A stretch of DNA of 64,000 nucleotides from Blepharisma japonicum (taxonomy: Eukaryota > Ciliophora > Heterotrichea > Heterotrichida > Blepharismidae). Of the stretch, positions 32,110-44,134 are shown piece after piece (the stretch's first letter is position 1; each line of letters starts with the position of its first letter). The DNA is taken from positions 496,001 to 560,000 of the forward strand of contig CATKHK010000008.1 of NCBI GenBank assembly GCA_949751835.1, written 5' to 3'. The notes beneath the pieces were generated by a model. The model was not told the origin of the DNA and ran no database searches. It saw only the letters and a program-made list of their open reading frames with translations. The position numbers and the translations under genes are program-made.

Positions 32110-34677
32110 ATGGAAGATTTTTGCTTTGAATTTTCCTATGTGAAAATCCACTATGAAATTCCAATCACAGACACCAAGTCCTTTAGTGAGGAAGATTTTG
32201 AAGATTCTGAAACTAATGATTTTTTTACATATCCTGAGCTTCAAGGAAGATTTATTCAAGCAAAATCTATCGTTCACACCAATCTGGCTGAATACATAAA
32301 AATCAAAAATATAGGGCCTGGGAAAGTGTTGATGGTAACGGAGACACATAATCAGAATTTATGGAAATTATGGGAAAATAGAAGGTGAGTTTTAGATAGG
32401 ATGAGAAATCAAATTTTTGAAGAGGAAGAATTAAGAAGAATTTCTTATGATATTATTAGAGGTTTAAATGTAGGCGCCAAAATGGGGATCCCTTATTTAT
32501 TATTAGAGCCTAAAAAGGTGTTAATTAACTCAGAAAGAATAATAAAGCTAGCGCATGCATCGGATTCATTGATATTTGGGATTGATTTTATTCAGGGAAG
32601 AAATTGAAAATATCGAGCCCCAGAAGAGTTTGTGAGCGAATGCAAAAGCTATTATAAAATCGATTCTTGATCACTAGGGATAATTTTGCTTGAATGTTTG
32701 TGCATGATGCCAATTCCGGTAAAAACTCAGGCTGAGTTTGCCGATTTATATCAAAATTATTCTCCTTATAAAGCTGCAGAATCTGAACTTGAAAAGTAAG
32801 AGAAAAATAGGTTTTTGGCATTTGAATTTTTATTAACTAAAATTTCTCCAGATTTCCAATCTCTATTGAGCTCTTTACTTTCGATTCAGCCGAATTCTAG
32901 ACTTGATACAATAGATTTGCTTTATCATCCATTTTTTCAAGGACTTTCTCCTTATTCTTTATATACCCCCCCTCAGCATTCTCTTGAATACTTATTTTTA
33001 CTATGGACAAAGCATAAAAATCTTGAATCCATTGAATCTTTAGAGCAATATTTAATTTCTATTAATTTATTGCCTTATCTTCCACCAATTCTAAATATTC
33101 CTACAATAGTTGTCCCCTACTCAAGTCGAAAAGAAGAATTTCCCATAATTCTAGTCAAAAAAATTGATGTCCCAGCTGATTATTTGCTTCAAGAATTAAG
33201 AAAAGATAACGAAGAAGGAGGATGGGTTAGTGAAAATATTATGTTTAGTGATGAAGCTTCCTTAATCAGATCAGGAAGTGACTCATTATTCGGGAAAATC
33301 GGGAATATGTTTAGATCAAAATCAGTGAAAAGCCATCAATCAGGATCTTCAGTAAAATCGAAGAAAAAGCCAATCGAAATTTTTTCTGTTTTTCTTAAAA
33401 AATTCAAAATGTTCTCGAACGCAATTTTAAATATGCCAAACTCCGCGTTTCTTGAGCTCTGCAAAGAAGGAATTCCACAGTCATTAAGAGCAGAAGCGTG
33501 GAAGAAAATTTTGAACCTGAAGCCTAAGCATAGGATTCTTTATGATTTTTATAGCTCAGTTAGAATTCCAGCTCCAAATAAGCAAATTTCATTGGATATT
33601 CCAAGATGTCATCAATATCATCCATTTTTGGCTTCATCCTATGGAAAGAAAAAATTAGAAACAATCCTTAAGCTATGATTTTCTTTGCATTCTACAATAA
33701 AATACTCACAGGGTTTAGACTCAATTGCTGCAGTTTTTGTTTCTTTATATGAAAATGATGAAGCTTCAGCTTTTGTTTGCTTTGACAAAGTGATTGAAAA
33801 ATATCTTTACACAGTTCTACGATATGATGAGTGCCTTGCCCATATTTTAATTATTTTGAGAAACTTAATAAACTTTTTAGATCCCGAATTAGGACATTAT
33901 TTGTTTGTAAAAGATGTAAATCCTGAAATGTATGCGGCCCCATGGCTTTTAACTTTATACGCTCATATATTTCCATTAAATCAAATTTATATACTTTGAG
34001 ACCAGCTTTTAACTCACCCTCCAAGTTTCCTATACTATATTGGCTTTTCTATATTACAGCAAGTAAGAAAAATGATTTTAGAATCTCAGCATGACCAAAT
34101 CATAAACATTTTATCTGCCTTAAACGGACTTATAGACTTTGATAGATGCTTAAGAGAAGCAAAAGAAATTTTCAATAAAATGACCATTGATCTTTGCATA
34201 TTAAAGTCTCCTGCTAAAGACCCCTCCAAGAAGAAATGGGAAATGATTTTGCCAATTGAAATAGCACAGGAAACAAGAGTTCCAATGATCGATCTAGAAG
34301 ACTTATTTCTTATAGATAACAATCAATGCAAGTTAAAAAACGGAATAATCCTAGTTGACGTGAGACCTCCTGCAGAGCAAAAGAAAACCAAAACAAAAGC
34401 GACTGTATCAGTACCTATTGCTCTCGCACAAAGTAACGCAAAATCTATTCTTCCTGCTCTCAAGCCTTCAAAAAATCAAGTAGATGGGCTCAAAGGTATC
34501 CAAAAAGACGCAATCCTAGTTCTAATAGGGGATGACTCTATGAATGCAAATAGCGTAATTTTTATTTAGTTTGGCAATGTTTTATCTCAAAGAGTCCTTA
34601 TGTCGAAAATTTGCATCCTTCGAGGCGGAATAGAGATTTTGAAGAGTGAAATGAAAGGAATTCTTGTAGAAGAGTAA
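32110..34677 (+). CDS. TBCK: TBCK: kinase-like, TBC and rhodanese domain protein
   Basis: 840 residues with three 15-nt introns (32,385..32,399; 32,796..32,810; 34,555..34,569), which restore a whole-codon length. Kinase-like region about 1-290 without a catalytic HRD or DFG that I can see, then SPYSLYTPP. TBC domain about 430-640: IPQSLRAEAWKKIL, the hallmark IDIPRCHQY-type motif (LDIPRCHQYHPF), YSQGLDSIAAVF and CLAHILIILRNLINFLDPEL. Rhodanese-like end about 730-840: GIILVDVRPPAEQ and, after the last intron, SKICILRGGIEILKSEMKG. This exact three-part order defines TBCK, a scaffold (FERRY complex in animals) linked to endosomes, mRNA transport and mTOR (family knowledge). The position of the rhodanese catalytic Cys is not evident, as in other TBCKs. 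Confidence 0.93.
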
Positions 34678-34706
34678 TATAAAATAATAATTTGGTTTAA
34701 AATAAT

Positions 34707-35606
34707 ATGATCAAAAATGAAGATCAGAATTCAACACCCAAAGTAAGGCAATATTTTTATTTTTTTAAAGTGCTACTGCTAGCTTATTTGGGGATTCTTA
34801 TAGTACTTTCATTTGGGACTCTGCATTTAAGAAGTTTTGAGACATCGTCTGAGGTGTATAAATCATTCACGAATAGTGCCTACCTTCAGCTTTCGAAACT
34901 ATTTTATTTTTATATTTTGATTATATCAGGATATTTTTACACAGTATCAGTAGTTCTGAGATTCAAAGATAAAGAGCTTAGAGACAAAACAGAATCAAGT
35001 CTAAATTTTATCTCTTATCTTGGATATGGGCTGGTCCTATTTCTAGTAGGGCCTAACATTACGCTGATGGGGATAAAAGATGATTCAAAAATAAATTCAT
35101 TATTATACAACTTTTTCGCATTTACAATTCCATATGTGATAGTTTTACATTATTCTTATGTAGAGAAAGGATTTCTTAAAGACATTTCATTAACCTGAGA
35201 TAGCATAAAGTACTGAGAATGGTATCACCAGTCTGTAGTTGCACTGATTTTATTTGGAATTTTAGGATCGATTGGGTATCTTTTATACTTATTATATTTG
35301 GATAATAAAATTATCGAATATGCTATTACTTATATCATTGGGATAATAATTGGGACCATATTATTTTGCATCTTTAAAAGGAGTTACAAATTACAACTAC
35401 CCAAATATATTCTTGGGATGATGATTTTACCTCTCACAGGGACTATGCATATATTTTCAGCAATTATCCAAGGGATTGCTTTAGGTCTTTACACAGAAGG
35501 AATTTGCCGATGGGGTTTTGAGTCTTTTATAGTGAGGCCACTTAGGCATACTCATCCCCAAGAAGAGATCTGAAGCACTAAAAAAAATTCTAATAAATTT
35601 CATTAA
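34707..35606 (+). CDS. Polytopic membrane protein of unknown function
   Basis: 299 residues; TGA-coded Trp at 35,196 (ISLTWDSI), at 35,214 (KYWEWYH) and at 35,571, with the true stop TAA at 35,604. About seven or eight hydrophobic helices: FKVLLLAYLGILIVLSFGTL, FYFYILIISGYFYTVSVVL, ISYLGYGLVLFLVGPNI, FFAFTIPYVIVLHY, VVALILFGILGSIGYLLYLL, ITYIIGIIIGTILFCIF and MMILPLTGTMHIFSAIIQG. The cytosolic-looking end (CRWGFESFIVRPLRHTHPQEE) is distinctive. I do not recognise the family. It lies 29 bases downstream of TBCK and 32 bases upstream of the phosphatase, all on the same strand. Confidence 0.75.
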
Positions 35607-35638
35607 TTTTCATAATATGCTTTATTTTAATTCAATTA

Positions 35639-37111
35639 ATGTCAGATATTAAACTCGCAAGTCTCCACAAAGGCTCACTTTCAGTAAGTTATAAACAGGG
35701 CACTCAAAGAGTAATTATCATTGAAAGGAACTCTACTCATCTTCCGACTTTACATAAAAATACATCAAGAACTCCTAACAAATTAAGAATCAATTTAAAC
35801 CAAACACTGGAACTCCCAGGGATTTCTCGCTTTCACACTCCTCATCCGAATCAAATCCTTCCTCCTAATTTTCAAGAAAAATCGATTTTTTCTCCCCAAT
35901 CAGAAACTCCGCAGTTAATAAACTTAGAAAAAGTTCAAGAGATCGAAGATAAATTATGGGACATTTTAAATAAGCTTAAGGCCGATGAAGATGTATCATC
36001 AATATGTGGGGAATACTGAGAATTAACAGAAGATGAAGCAATTTGAAACGTTGAAAAATTATTTAGAGAAGTAAGGATGAGAAAGTCATTGAGAAACACC
36101 ATCATTCTTGAGTCCTGTGCAATTGCAGCCTTAGCTCATTCAACAAAGAATAAAGGCATCTGGACTGGAATTGCGAATCAAGCAAAGCATATGATTAATT
36201 ATGTGCATCAAAATTTCTTGACCCTTGTAGACATCATTTTATCAAAGCTCCCTCCAGAGTTCACATCTAACGCATGGGCAGCCAACTTGCAACAAACAGT
36301 CAGGGCAAAGAAATCAAGGATTTCTAGTAAAAAAGATTACTCAACTTATTTAAAAAACCACTGTGACGTCATCTCTAACTGTATCAAAACAATCTGCAGA
36401 CTTCTGCCGAATAATGGTAGAAATGGCTTTCAGTATGAAATGGTTCACATTTTAAATAACCTTGACAAATACTCCATTTCCAGCGCAAGATCCCACATCA
36501 CCAAACTTCAGTCAAATTCCTCTAAAGAATTTACCCCAAACTTCTACATGCAGCAATTAGATGCTCCATACTTGCCACAAGTATCAGGAAATGTGTATAC
36601 CCTTGTTCTCGATTTAGACGAAACTTTAGTTCATTTTAAAGACCATGGGAAGTCTGGGCAGCTACTAATTAGGCCTTATTGTAGAGAGTTTTTAAAAGAA
36701 ATGGCACAATGGTATGAGATTGTAGTGTTTACAGCTGGAGTACAAGAATATGCAGATTGAGCTATTAATGTAATGGATATTGATCACTGTGTCAATTATA
36801 GGCTTTATAGGCAGCACACTATTCAAGCTGGACCTGTCTTTATTAAAGATTTAAGAAAGTTAGGAAGACCGCTTTCGAGTGTGATTATCATAGATAACAT
36901 GGCTGCGAATTTTCAGCTTCAAGCAGAAAATGGGATTTATATAAATAGCTGGGTTGGAGATGAAAAAGATAAAGCACTTATGGAATTAGCTCCTTTGCTA
37001 GCTGATATTGTTCATAGTAATGCAAGTGATGTAAGGGTAGCCTTGAGGAATATGAAAGAAGGAGTAGAAGAAAAGGAGGAGTTTAGCGTAAATTTAAGTG
37101 GAGATATTTAA
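35639..37111 (+). CDS. FCP/SCP-type DxDxT phosphatase (NIF domain)
   Basis: 490 residues, no introns. The catalytic domain is C-terminal (about 315-480): VLDLDETLVHF holds the DxDxT nucleophile; EIVVFTAGVQEYADWAINVMD follows, with the Trp coded by TGA (36,758); then IDHCVNYRLYR, KDLRKLGRPLSSVIIIDN and the terminal NSWVGDEKDKALMELAPLL. This matches the CTDSP/CTDSPL2/Dullard class, which removes phosphate from Ser in the RNA polymerase II tail or from membrane-lipid regulators. The ~310-residue N-terminus is Pro/Asn-rich, then helical (RNTIILESCAIAALAHS), without a BRCT domain, so FCP1 itself is unlikely. Exact substrate unknown. Confidence 0.92.
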
Positions 37112-37231
37112 TAAAACTTGACAATTTTGACTTAAATAAGTATTTTATAAGGAAATTTTTAGATAACCATCTTGGCGTCTTGGCGGTAGATTGATTTTGG
37201 TTTAAAAAGGGCATTTTAGTTAGAATAATAA

Positions 37232-40200
37232 ATGAGCCAAGACCTAAACACAATTATAGCTCTCCTTCATAAGACTTTTACCTCAAAGACGAATGAAGAC
37301 ATAAAAGAAGCTGAATCTGAACTTTCAAAATTGAGCTCCAACTTTGAACTTTATATATTAAATCTAGTTCAAATAATTTCAGTGAGAAGTGATATAAATT
37401 TACAGATTAAAAGCTCTGCATCAATTCAATTGAAAATGATTATTAAGGAAACCTTGGAGCAAAACTCTGTTCCTTATGAAACCAATAAATTTTTGATTCA
37501 ATCTGTATTCTCTGCAATCGTATCTCCTTCAATAAATACTTCTATTAGAAACACGCTAGAAGATACGCTTGCCCTTCTTTTCGCTCGAGACTACAGTCTT
37601 AGCTCAGGGGCGTTTTTTGGGAGTACAAGCCAGTATCTTATTTCTTCTCTTCAAAGCGACTTTTCTTTTAAAGTTGGAGCAATAAAAACTATTGAAGCAA
37701 TGCTTGTAGGGATGAATCACACAGCACAATGTAGAATTTTTCTTAGAGATTTCATAAGTCCTCTTATCGATTTAGGAAATCATACAATCAATAATCTTAG
37801 GTCAATGACTCAAGAAAAAAGTGTTTTGGAAGAAAACTTAGAAATATTATATGAACTTTCCTTAGCATTTTTAAAAATTATAGTTCAATTTGAATTCGAG
37901 AAGCAACAATATAAGAACTTGACAGATCTAGCTAATTATTTTAAAGATTGCTTACTATTAGAAGACCCAAATGCTGATAGTCACAAGCTTATAAGTATCG
38001 GGAAATCAAAATCTCAGGATTTTTTTAACAGTATGAAATCTCTGACATTGCAAGCTGTGTACAATGTTGTCTCTATGACAACTTATAATGATAAAAAATC
38101 TCTTGTAAAATGCGATATCAATCAACAGCCTTTTTCTTTGATAATTTTTGAGTTTTATGAACCGTTGCTGTATACCATTTTTCTAATTATTTCTCAAACA
38201 AATTATGAATTCGCAATTCAACAAGAAAGCATTTCAGATTTAATTTCGCACTTTTTGAAACTCCTGGTAGAGACCTTAAGAGTTGGCTCTTTTTATCACA
38301 TTCATTATCAAAATTATCAGCATATAATTGTTGATATTCTTTTCCCTCTTCTTAAGACAACTGAAAATGAAAAAGAAGGATTTGAGCTTAACCCAGAAGA
38401 TTTTATTGAGATGTCTAATGATATTTGCTCCAAAAAGAAATCACAAACACCAAAATCTTTATCAACTGAGCTACTTTTAAAATTTTCCAAAAAAATCGAT
38501 GGAGCATTGACTTTTATAACAAATTTTTTGGTGGATTATATAGATTTTGCAATATTAAATACAAGCCCTTTATCGTTTTCAAGCCTTTCAAATTTCAGTA
38601 GTTCGGTCATTATGACATTTACAAATGAGGCTAAGCTAGATTTAGGGTTACTTTCTCTTTCAGCTTTATCTTACTACCTTATTCAAAGGCCGGATTTGCT
38701 GGAAATCATTGATTCTCTTCTGCTTACTCATACTGATGCTATCATGAACGATGGCTCAGATCTCGTTATCAATAGATTTTGCTTATTTTTCAATTATTTT
38801 GGTTCTGAATTATTGAAAACTAACTCTGATTTATATCAAAAAATAGTAGCTTTTATTGTATCTTTATGTGATCCGGCACAAAAGCATAAAGGTGTCCATA
38901 ATCAAGCTTCTAATACAATAAGCACCTTAATTAGTGACTCCTCATCAGCTCTAAGAATAAGCAGCTTTATCGATGAAATATTCCTGCTTTTTATTTCTTA
39001 TATAGAAAAACATGAAAATTTAGGATTTTTTGATGCATTGAAAATAATAATAGAAAGCAAACCAAACGTTGCGCTTGCTAATATAGATAAACTTATTCCT
39101 GAGCTTGTAGATAAAATATTGAATTTTGATGATAAAATTGACCAAAGACTATCTATTAAATCTGATTGCAAAATGCTGATAAAAATAATATGCTGAAAAA
39201 TTATACAAGTAATTGTAGAGTCCCCTCATGTTTCTATAGAAGTATGCTTAGATATTGAAAAACAGCTTCAGCCTCTAGTAGATGCAATAAAAGATGGGAA
39301 AGAGGAATATGAAGAATATCTTTTTGATATAGAAAATGAAATAACAAAGAAATGTGAAAACGTAACTAATAGCTGCTGAACGATTTTTGACTTTATTCTT
39401 GGAAAAAAAGAAGTTGAAGACACATTTTATGAAGGATTCCCATTCATAAACAACATTTTATGATATGGAAGAGGAGTTATCATGGCTAATTTAAATATAG
39501 TCAACAGACTTGTTGATATTTCTGGGAAGTTTTTGCAGCAAACTCCAGATGAAGATGGGCGAACTGAGTCCCAAATATCAAGAGGAGCTTTAATTTTGCA
39601 ACAAATTCTCCATGTGTACACTGGCTATGTTGATGAAGATTTAGAAAGGATTTTATTATATGCTATGCAAAGATTAATGCTTCCTATAGGAAATGAGCTT
39701 TTCAAAATGAGGTTACTTGGCGTAATATTTTCTGGGTTTTTGTATAATTGCCAAAAAACTCTAGAAATTTTATCATCAAGACTCAACCAAAATGGAGAAA
39801 GCTTGCTTGAATTGTTTTTAAATGATTCCTTAAATATTAAAGGAAAATATGCTCACCCTTATGACCGAAGAATAGCAGTGATAGGATTTTCTCAGCTAAT
39901 GCTCCAAGAAGAGCTTCCAGAAATAGTTACAAGCAATATTTCGCAAATCTTCAAATTAATAGTTTACATTTTATACTGTGCAAATCCTCCCCAGGATGTC
40001 CAAGAACTGCCAATGCATCACGATGTAGATGAAATTGTGAATAAAATGATGACTGATGAAAGCCTTGAATTTCTGTATACTTACTCATTTTTTAATTCTC
40101 CTGTTAAAGATATTGACGAGTATGATCATTTCAGAAATTTCCTAAAAACATTGAAAAATGTGTCTAATGAGGCATTGCAGATGCTAGTGGGAGAATTGGA

Positions 40201-40327
40201 TAAAGATCAAGTGGAGCAGCTATTTAGAGTTATAGAGTCCAAGAAAGTGCAGATTAATAGCAAGACGAAGGGAGCTGTGGATGTAAGAAAAATTGTGAAG
40301 CCTAAGAAGACCGCTGTTAGTAATTAA
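37232..40327 (+). CDS. Importin-beta family nuclear transport receptor
   Basis: 1031 residues, no introns; two long frames join because the codons between them are TGA-Trp (for example at 39,194 and 39,461). All-helical HEAT repeats throughout. The N-terminal importin-N-like element is recognisable (EAESELSKLSSNFELYILNL, then IQLKMIIKETLEQ), and the middle (FYEGFPFINNILWYGRGVI, ISRGALILQQILHVYTGYVD) follows the C-terminal plan of importin-7/8-type receptors. An acidic tract is weak and no DP-rich tail is seen. It would carry cargo through nuclear pores under Ran control (family knowledge). Assignment to importin-7/8 rather than another beta-karyopherin is uncertain. Confidence 0.75.
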
Positions 40328-40347
40328 TATTGGTTTTGCTAAATATG

Positions 40348-41283
40348 CTAATATGTTTTATTGTTTATTAAGAAAATATCAATTGGTTTCAAACTAAATT
40401 GATAAAGCTCATTGCTTATCATATAATAAATATATTCCTCGCACTCAACTCTTAAAGAATAATCTAAACCTTCGCGATTCATAATTCCTCTCCTGCATTT
40501 TTCTCAATGAAATAAATTATTTTCTAAGCTTTCATAAATATTCCCACCATGATCTAGGATATATCCTTTATTATTTACTTTTATAATGATTTTATATGTC
40601 AATCTTGACAATTGGACATTAACAGCTGTATATATATCAATAGTTGGATCATAAATATATAAAACTTCATGATGATACCCATAAATGAGAATTACTCCAT
40701 TAAATACCTCACAAGAGCAAAAATAAGAGTTTACAGGCAAAGACATCAATTCTGTTCACTTATTTTCAGATAAACTATATCTTGTTGATGCCTTAGAAAG
40801 ATTATGATAATCGCAACCTCCAAATGTATAAACAAAACCATTATAATAAACCCCTCCAGCTCCAAAAGCTGGCTTTCCTTCTTGTAGCATTATTATATTG
40901 TAAAAGCTATCAAGAATGAATGCTGATCCTGAAATAGGGAGATTTCCATAGAAAAATAATTTATTATCAGGAATTCTGCATATCATACTTCCTGACAAAT
41001 TAATAGGAATTTTTAATTCTTGCTCATAAATTTTTTTGGTTTTACAGTCAAAAAAATACGCTGATTTTGAGTTGCTTTTTCAGGAAATTATTGTACTGCT
41101 ATTATCTGTGCAATGAGTTTGGTTGGTTACAGCTTGAGAGATGTGAAGAGGCAGCTTATAGCTATGCGAATTTTCTTCAATTTTATTGTGAGTAACCTTA
41201 TCTGCAGGTTTTGAATCTAGAATTGGGGCTTCGACATAGCCTGCTTCAAAACTATGCGAGTCACTTTTATTATTATTTTCCAT
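40348..41283 (-). CDS. Kelch-repeat protein
   Basis: 311 residues with TGA-Trp at 40,504, 40,753 and 41,080; stop TAG at 40,348. After a ~65-residue polar N-terminus come four or five beta-blade segments: SGSMICRIPDNKLFFYG, GGVYYNGFVYTFGGCDYHN followed by RYSLSENKWTELMSLPV, then CEVFNGVILIYGYHHEVLYIYDP and VNNKGYILDHGGNIYESL. The GG...W spacing is typical of kelch, although later blades are degenerate. There is no BTB or F-box domain, so a substrate adaptor role cannot be claimed. Stops of this gene and the importin gene are 20 bases apart. Confidence 0.8.
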
Positions 41284-42063
41284 AATTATAAATATTTTGA
41301 ACAGTAAAATTTCGTATAGTTATAATATTTAGCACACAAATAATAAAAATATACCGTTTAACTAGATAATAAGACCAAAATTGTGTATTTAATTATAATA
41401 TAAATCTTTCAAAATTTTACTTTTCATCTTCATCTGGCAGATAAACAACTTGTGGAATTCTAAGGCATACAACTTTTTTATTAGTTTTGACTAAATTTTG
41501 ATTGAGTCCTTATTTTCACATGAGTTTGCTAATCCGCTAAGCATGATATTTGATTCTATTTCATTAGTCTCAAACTGGTGATAATTTTTTTCCTGTGTTT
41601 TGGGAGATCTTTAAGGAATGAAACTTCTTTAAAATTACAGCTGACTAATTAACTAGTTTAGGCTTATTCAGGTAATCTCAAGATGCATTACTATCTCCCT
41701 TCTTTTTTGCATTGAGCTGATATCTAAAGACCTCAAAAACTTAAGCTTCGGCAACCTTACTGAAGGACATTTTACTCTAAGATATCCAGAAGAAGTAATA
41801 TGATCTTTTTCTATGTATTTCTGCGAGAATTTATGCGAAAGATCCGTTTGTATATTATAACTTTTTTTTCAGTATAAAGTTTAATAAATGCTGATTTAAC
41901 CTTTTTAATTCATTTGAGACATATAATTATTAGTATATAAGCATAAGAGCAAGATTATTTTTATTCCCTTAAGAAGAGAAAAATGTTTTATATATTATGT
42001 TTAAATACAACAATGCTCAATTAATCGTCATCTATCTCTAAGAACTATTATTAATCTTTATAA
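41284..42063 (-). pseudogene. Intergenic stretch with decayed minus-strand coding remnants (about 41,405-41,840)
   Basis: Three coding-like minus-strand pieces are visible in different frames: SGYLRVKCPSVRLPKLKFL followed by RSLDISSMQKRREIVMHLEI, then RSPKTQEKNYHQFETNEIES followed by NIMLSGLANSCENKDSIKI, and a C-terminus-like KKVVCLRIPQVVYLPDEDEK with TAA. Stops separate them and none of the breaks looks like a 15-17 nt GT-AG intron. I interpret this as a dead host gene of unknown family. The other ~300 bases show nothing. Confidence 0.4.
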
Positions 42064-44094
42064 ATGGATGAACTATCTAAGCCCCGCTCTCTGAAGGAAA
42101 TAGAAAAACGCCTGAGATCTGAATCCAGCAAATTTTATGACACTCTCCCTGACCAGCTTAAAGATGACATCTCATCTTTTATTTCTTCCAATAAGGAGCA
42201 ATCTCTAGAATTCTCGAATCTATTGAAAAATATAGAAGATTCCATAGATCTAGGCCCCAAAGAAAAAGAAGCTCTCAAACTCCTCATGGCAGCTCATAGC
42301 GTTCAAATCTATATGAAAAATGAAGAATTTTCAGATAAAAGCATTTCGGAATGCAAAAAATATTTGGAAATGTTATCAATTGAAGGAGGTGTCAATATTA
42401 TGAAAATAAATCAGGAAATTATTGATAAAACAAAAGAAATGAGCGAAGAGTTTGAGGGTGCTCCTGATAAATTGACCAAAACTCTTTCAGGTATTTTAAC
42501 TTTACCATCTCTGGAAGATCAGCAAAGAGATGAAATTTTGAGCTTGATTAACGAACTTAGAGGAGCATCAGAGGGTGAAAAAGATCACTTTGATCAAGAA
42601 ATAAATGAAAATCTGCAAAATGTGAATATTCCTAATAATGACAAAATAAATGAGTTAGCTGACCAAAGTTCACTAAATATGGAAGATGCTCAAAATTATG
42701 TTAACTCTGTTAAAGTTCAAGACTCACGGTATTTTCAAGGCCTAAACTCTGATTTTTTAAATAAATTTTCTATATTGATTTTAAAATGTACAGACCTCGA
42801 AGATCTTTGCGCTCTTGCAACTATGGTAAATGATCTATTAAATTATGGCTGTACAGATTATATTAACAGATGCTTGTGTTTCAAGGTAAGAGCTGCATTA
42901 TGGAGACCCTTAGAACAAAACGAAACTCTTATATGTCTTATATGAAGATTAAGAATTTTAAAAATTTGTAAATCTTATTCCAACGCAGAAAGTATTTTTG
43001 AATCAATCTGTGATTTTGGGCTAAAAATTATTAAGGATTTTAATCCCACTGATGTTCAATTTATAAATACAATGAATGAAATCATGCATCAAAATGAATC
43101 TAAACTAAAGCTAAATGATCTATATTGTCAGCATAAAAATGCTAAGATAAGAGCAGATTTTAATTTCCCAAACCTGAGGATCAGCCGCCCTGAGGAAGTT
43201 ATTCTTGATGCTCTACTGTATAATGATTCTTCGCGATCTAACTATTTGTTAAATATTAATAAAGTTATGATCTTCTTGGATGGAAAAAGCCAGTTTGCAG
43301 TCGATAAATGCTATTCAACTCGATCATTTGAAGAATTGAGCCAGTTTAAAGATGAAGTTCGAATTTTGAGCGAACTCAACGATACTGGTAATACTACATT
43401 TCTGAAGCTTTATGGTTGTTATTGCAATGAAAATAGAGAAAAAGCTGATCGGCCTCATGAGCTACATATAATTATGGAATTTTGCCCAAGAACACTTAAT
43501 GAAGAAATTCAAATAAGAAGAGCAAAAAGACAGTATTATAGCTATGAAAACATACTAAAATATTTAGATGTTCTTGCTAGAGGTTATAATCTATTAAAAG
43601 AGCGTAGAATTATTCACAGAGATATAAAGCCGGACAATATTTTTATTGGACAAGACAAACTTTTGAAAATTGCTGATTTCAATACTTCTATTAAGATAAC
43701 CCATTCAATTAACACAGTAAAATTTGAAGAAAGTCATACAATTTCTGGAACTACTAGCTATTTCGCTCCAGAAATGCTTCGTGCTTATGAGCTATATAAA
43801 AGGCACCAAGGAGACAGAAATTTTATTCATAATCCTTTAAAATGTGATGTGTTTTCATTGGGCATCACAATTTTAGAAGCTTCTACGCTAGAAAATATCA
43901 AAGGTTTGAATTCTTTTAGTGAACATCCCAAATTGCAAGAGTACATAGATTGATTCATTGATGAGAAGATTCAAGATGAGTCCTTAAACAAGATTTTGAA
44001 ATCTATGCTTCAAGTTGTACCAGAGAATAGACCTTCTTTCAGAGACTTGATTAGCATTATTGGAGACCCAGGCCTAACAAAACCTTCTTTCTAG
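42064..44094 (+). CDS. Protein kinase with long N-terminal helical region
   Basis: 676 residues, no introns; TGA-Trp at 42,943 and 43,951, stop TAG. The first ~370 residues are acidic and helical (LPDQLKDDISSFISS, DLGPKEKEALKLLMAAHS), with no named domain. The kinase domain (about 385-670) has FAVDKCYS (ATP-site Lys), IIMEFCPRTLNE (hinge), IIHRDIKPDNIFIG (catalytic loop), TTSYFAPEML (APE) and CDVFSLGI. The Mg-binding DFG is ADFN, as in a minority of active kinases. The usual DVWSLG Trp is Phe. A signalling kinase is certain; family and substrate unknown. Confidence 0.85.
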
Positions 44095-44134
44095 ATAAAT
44101 AATGTGAAATTCTGAATAAATCTTTTAAATTAAA

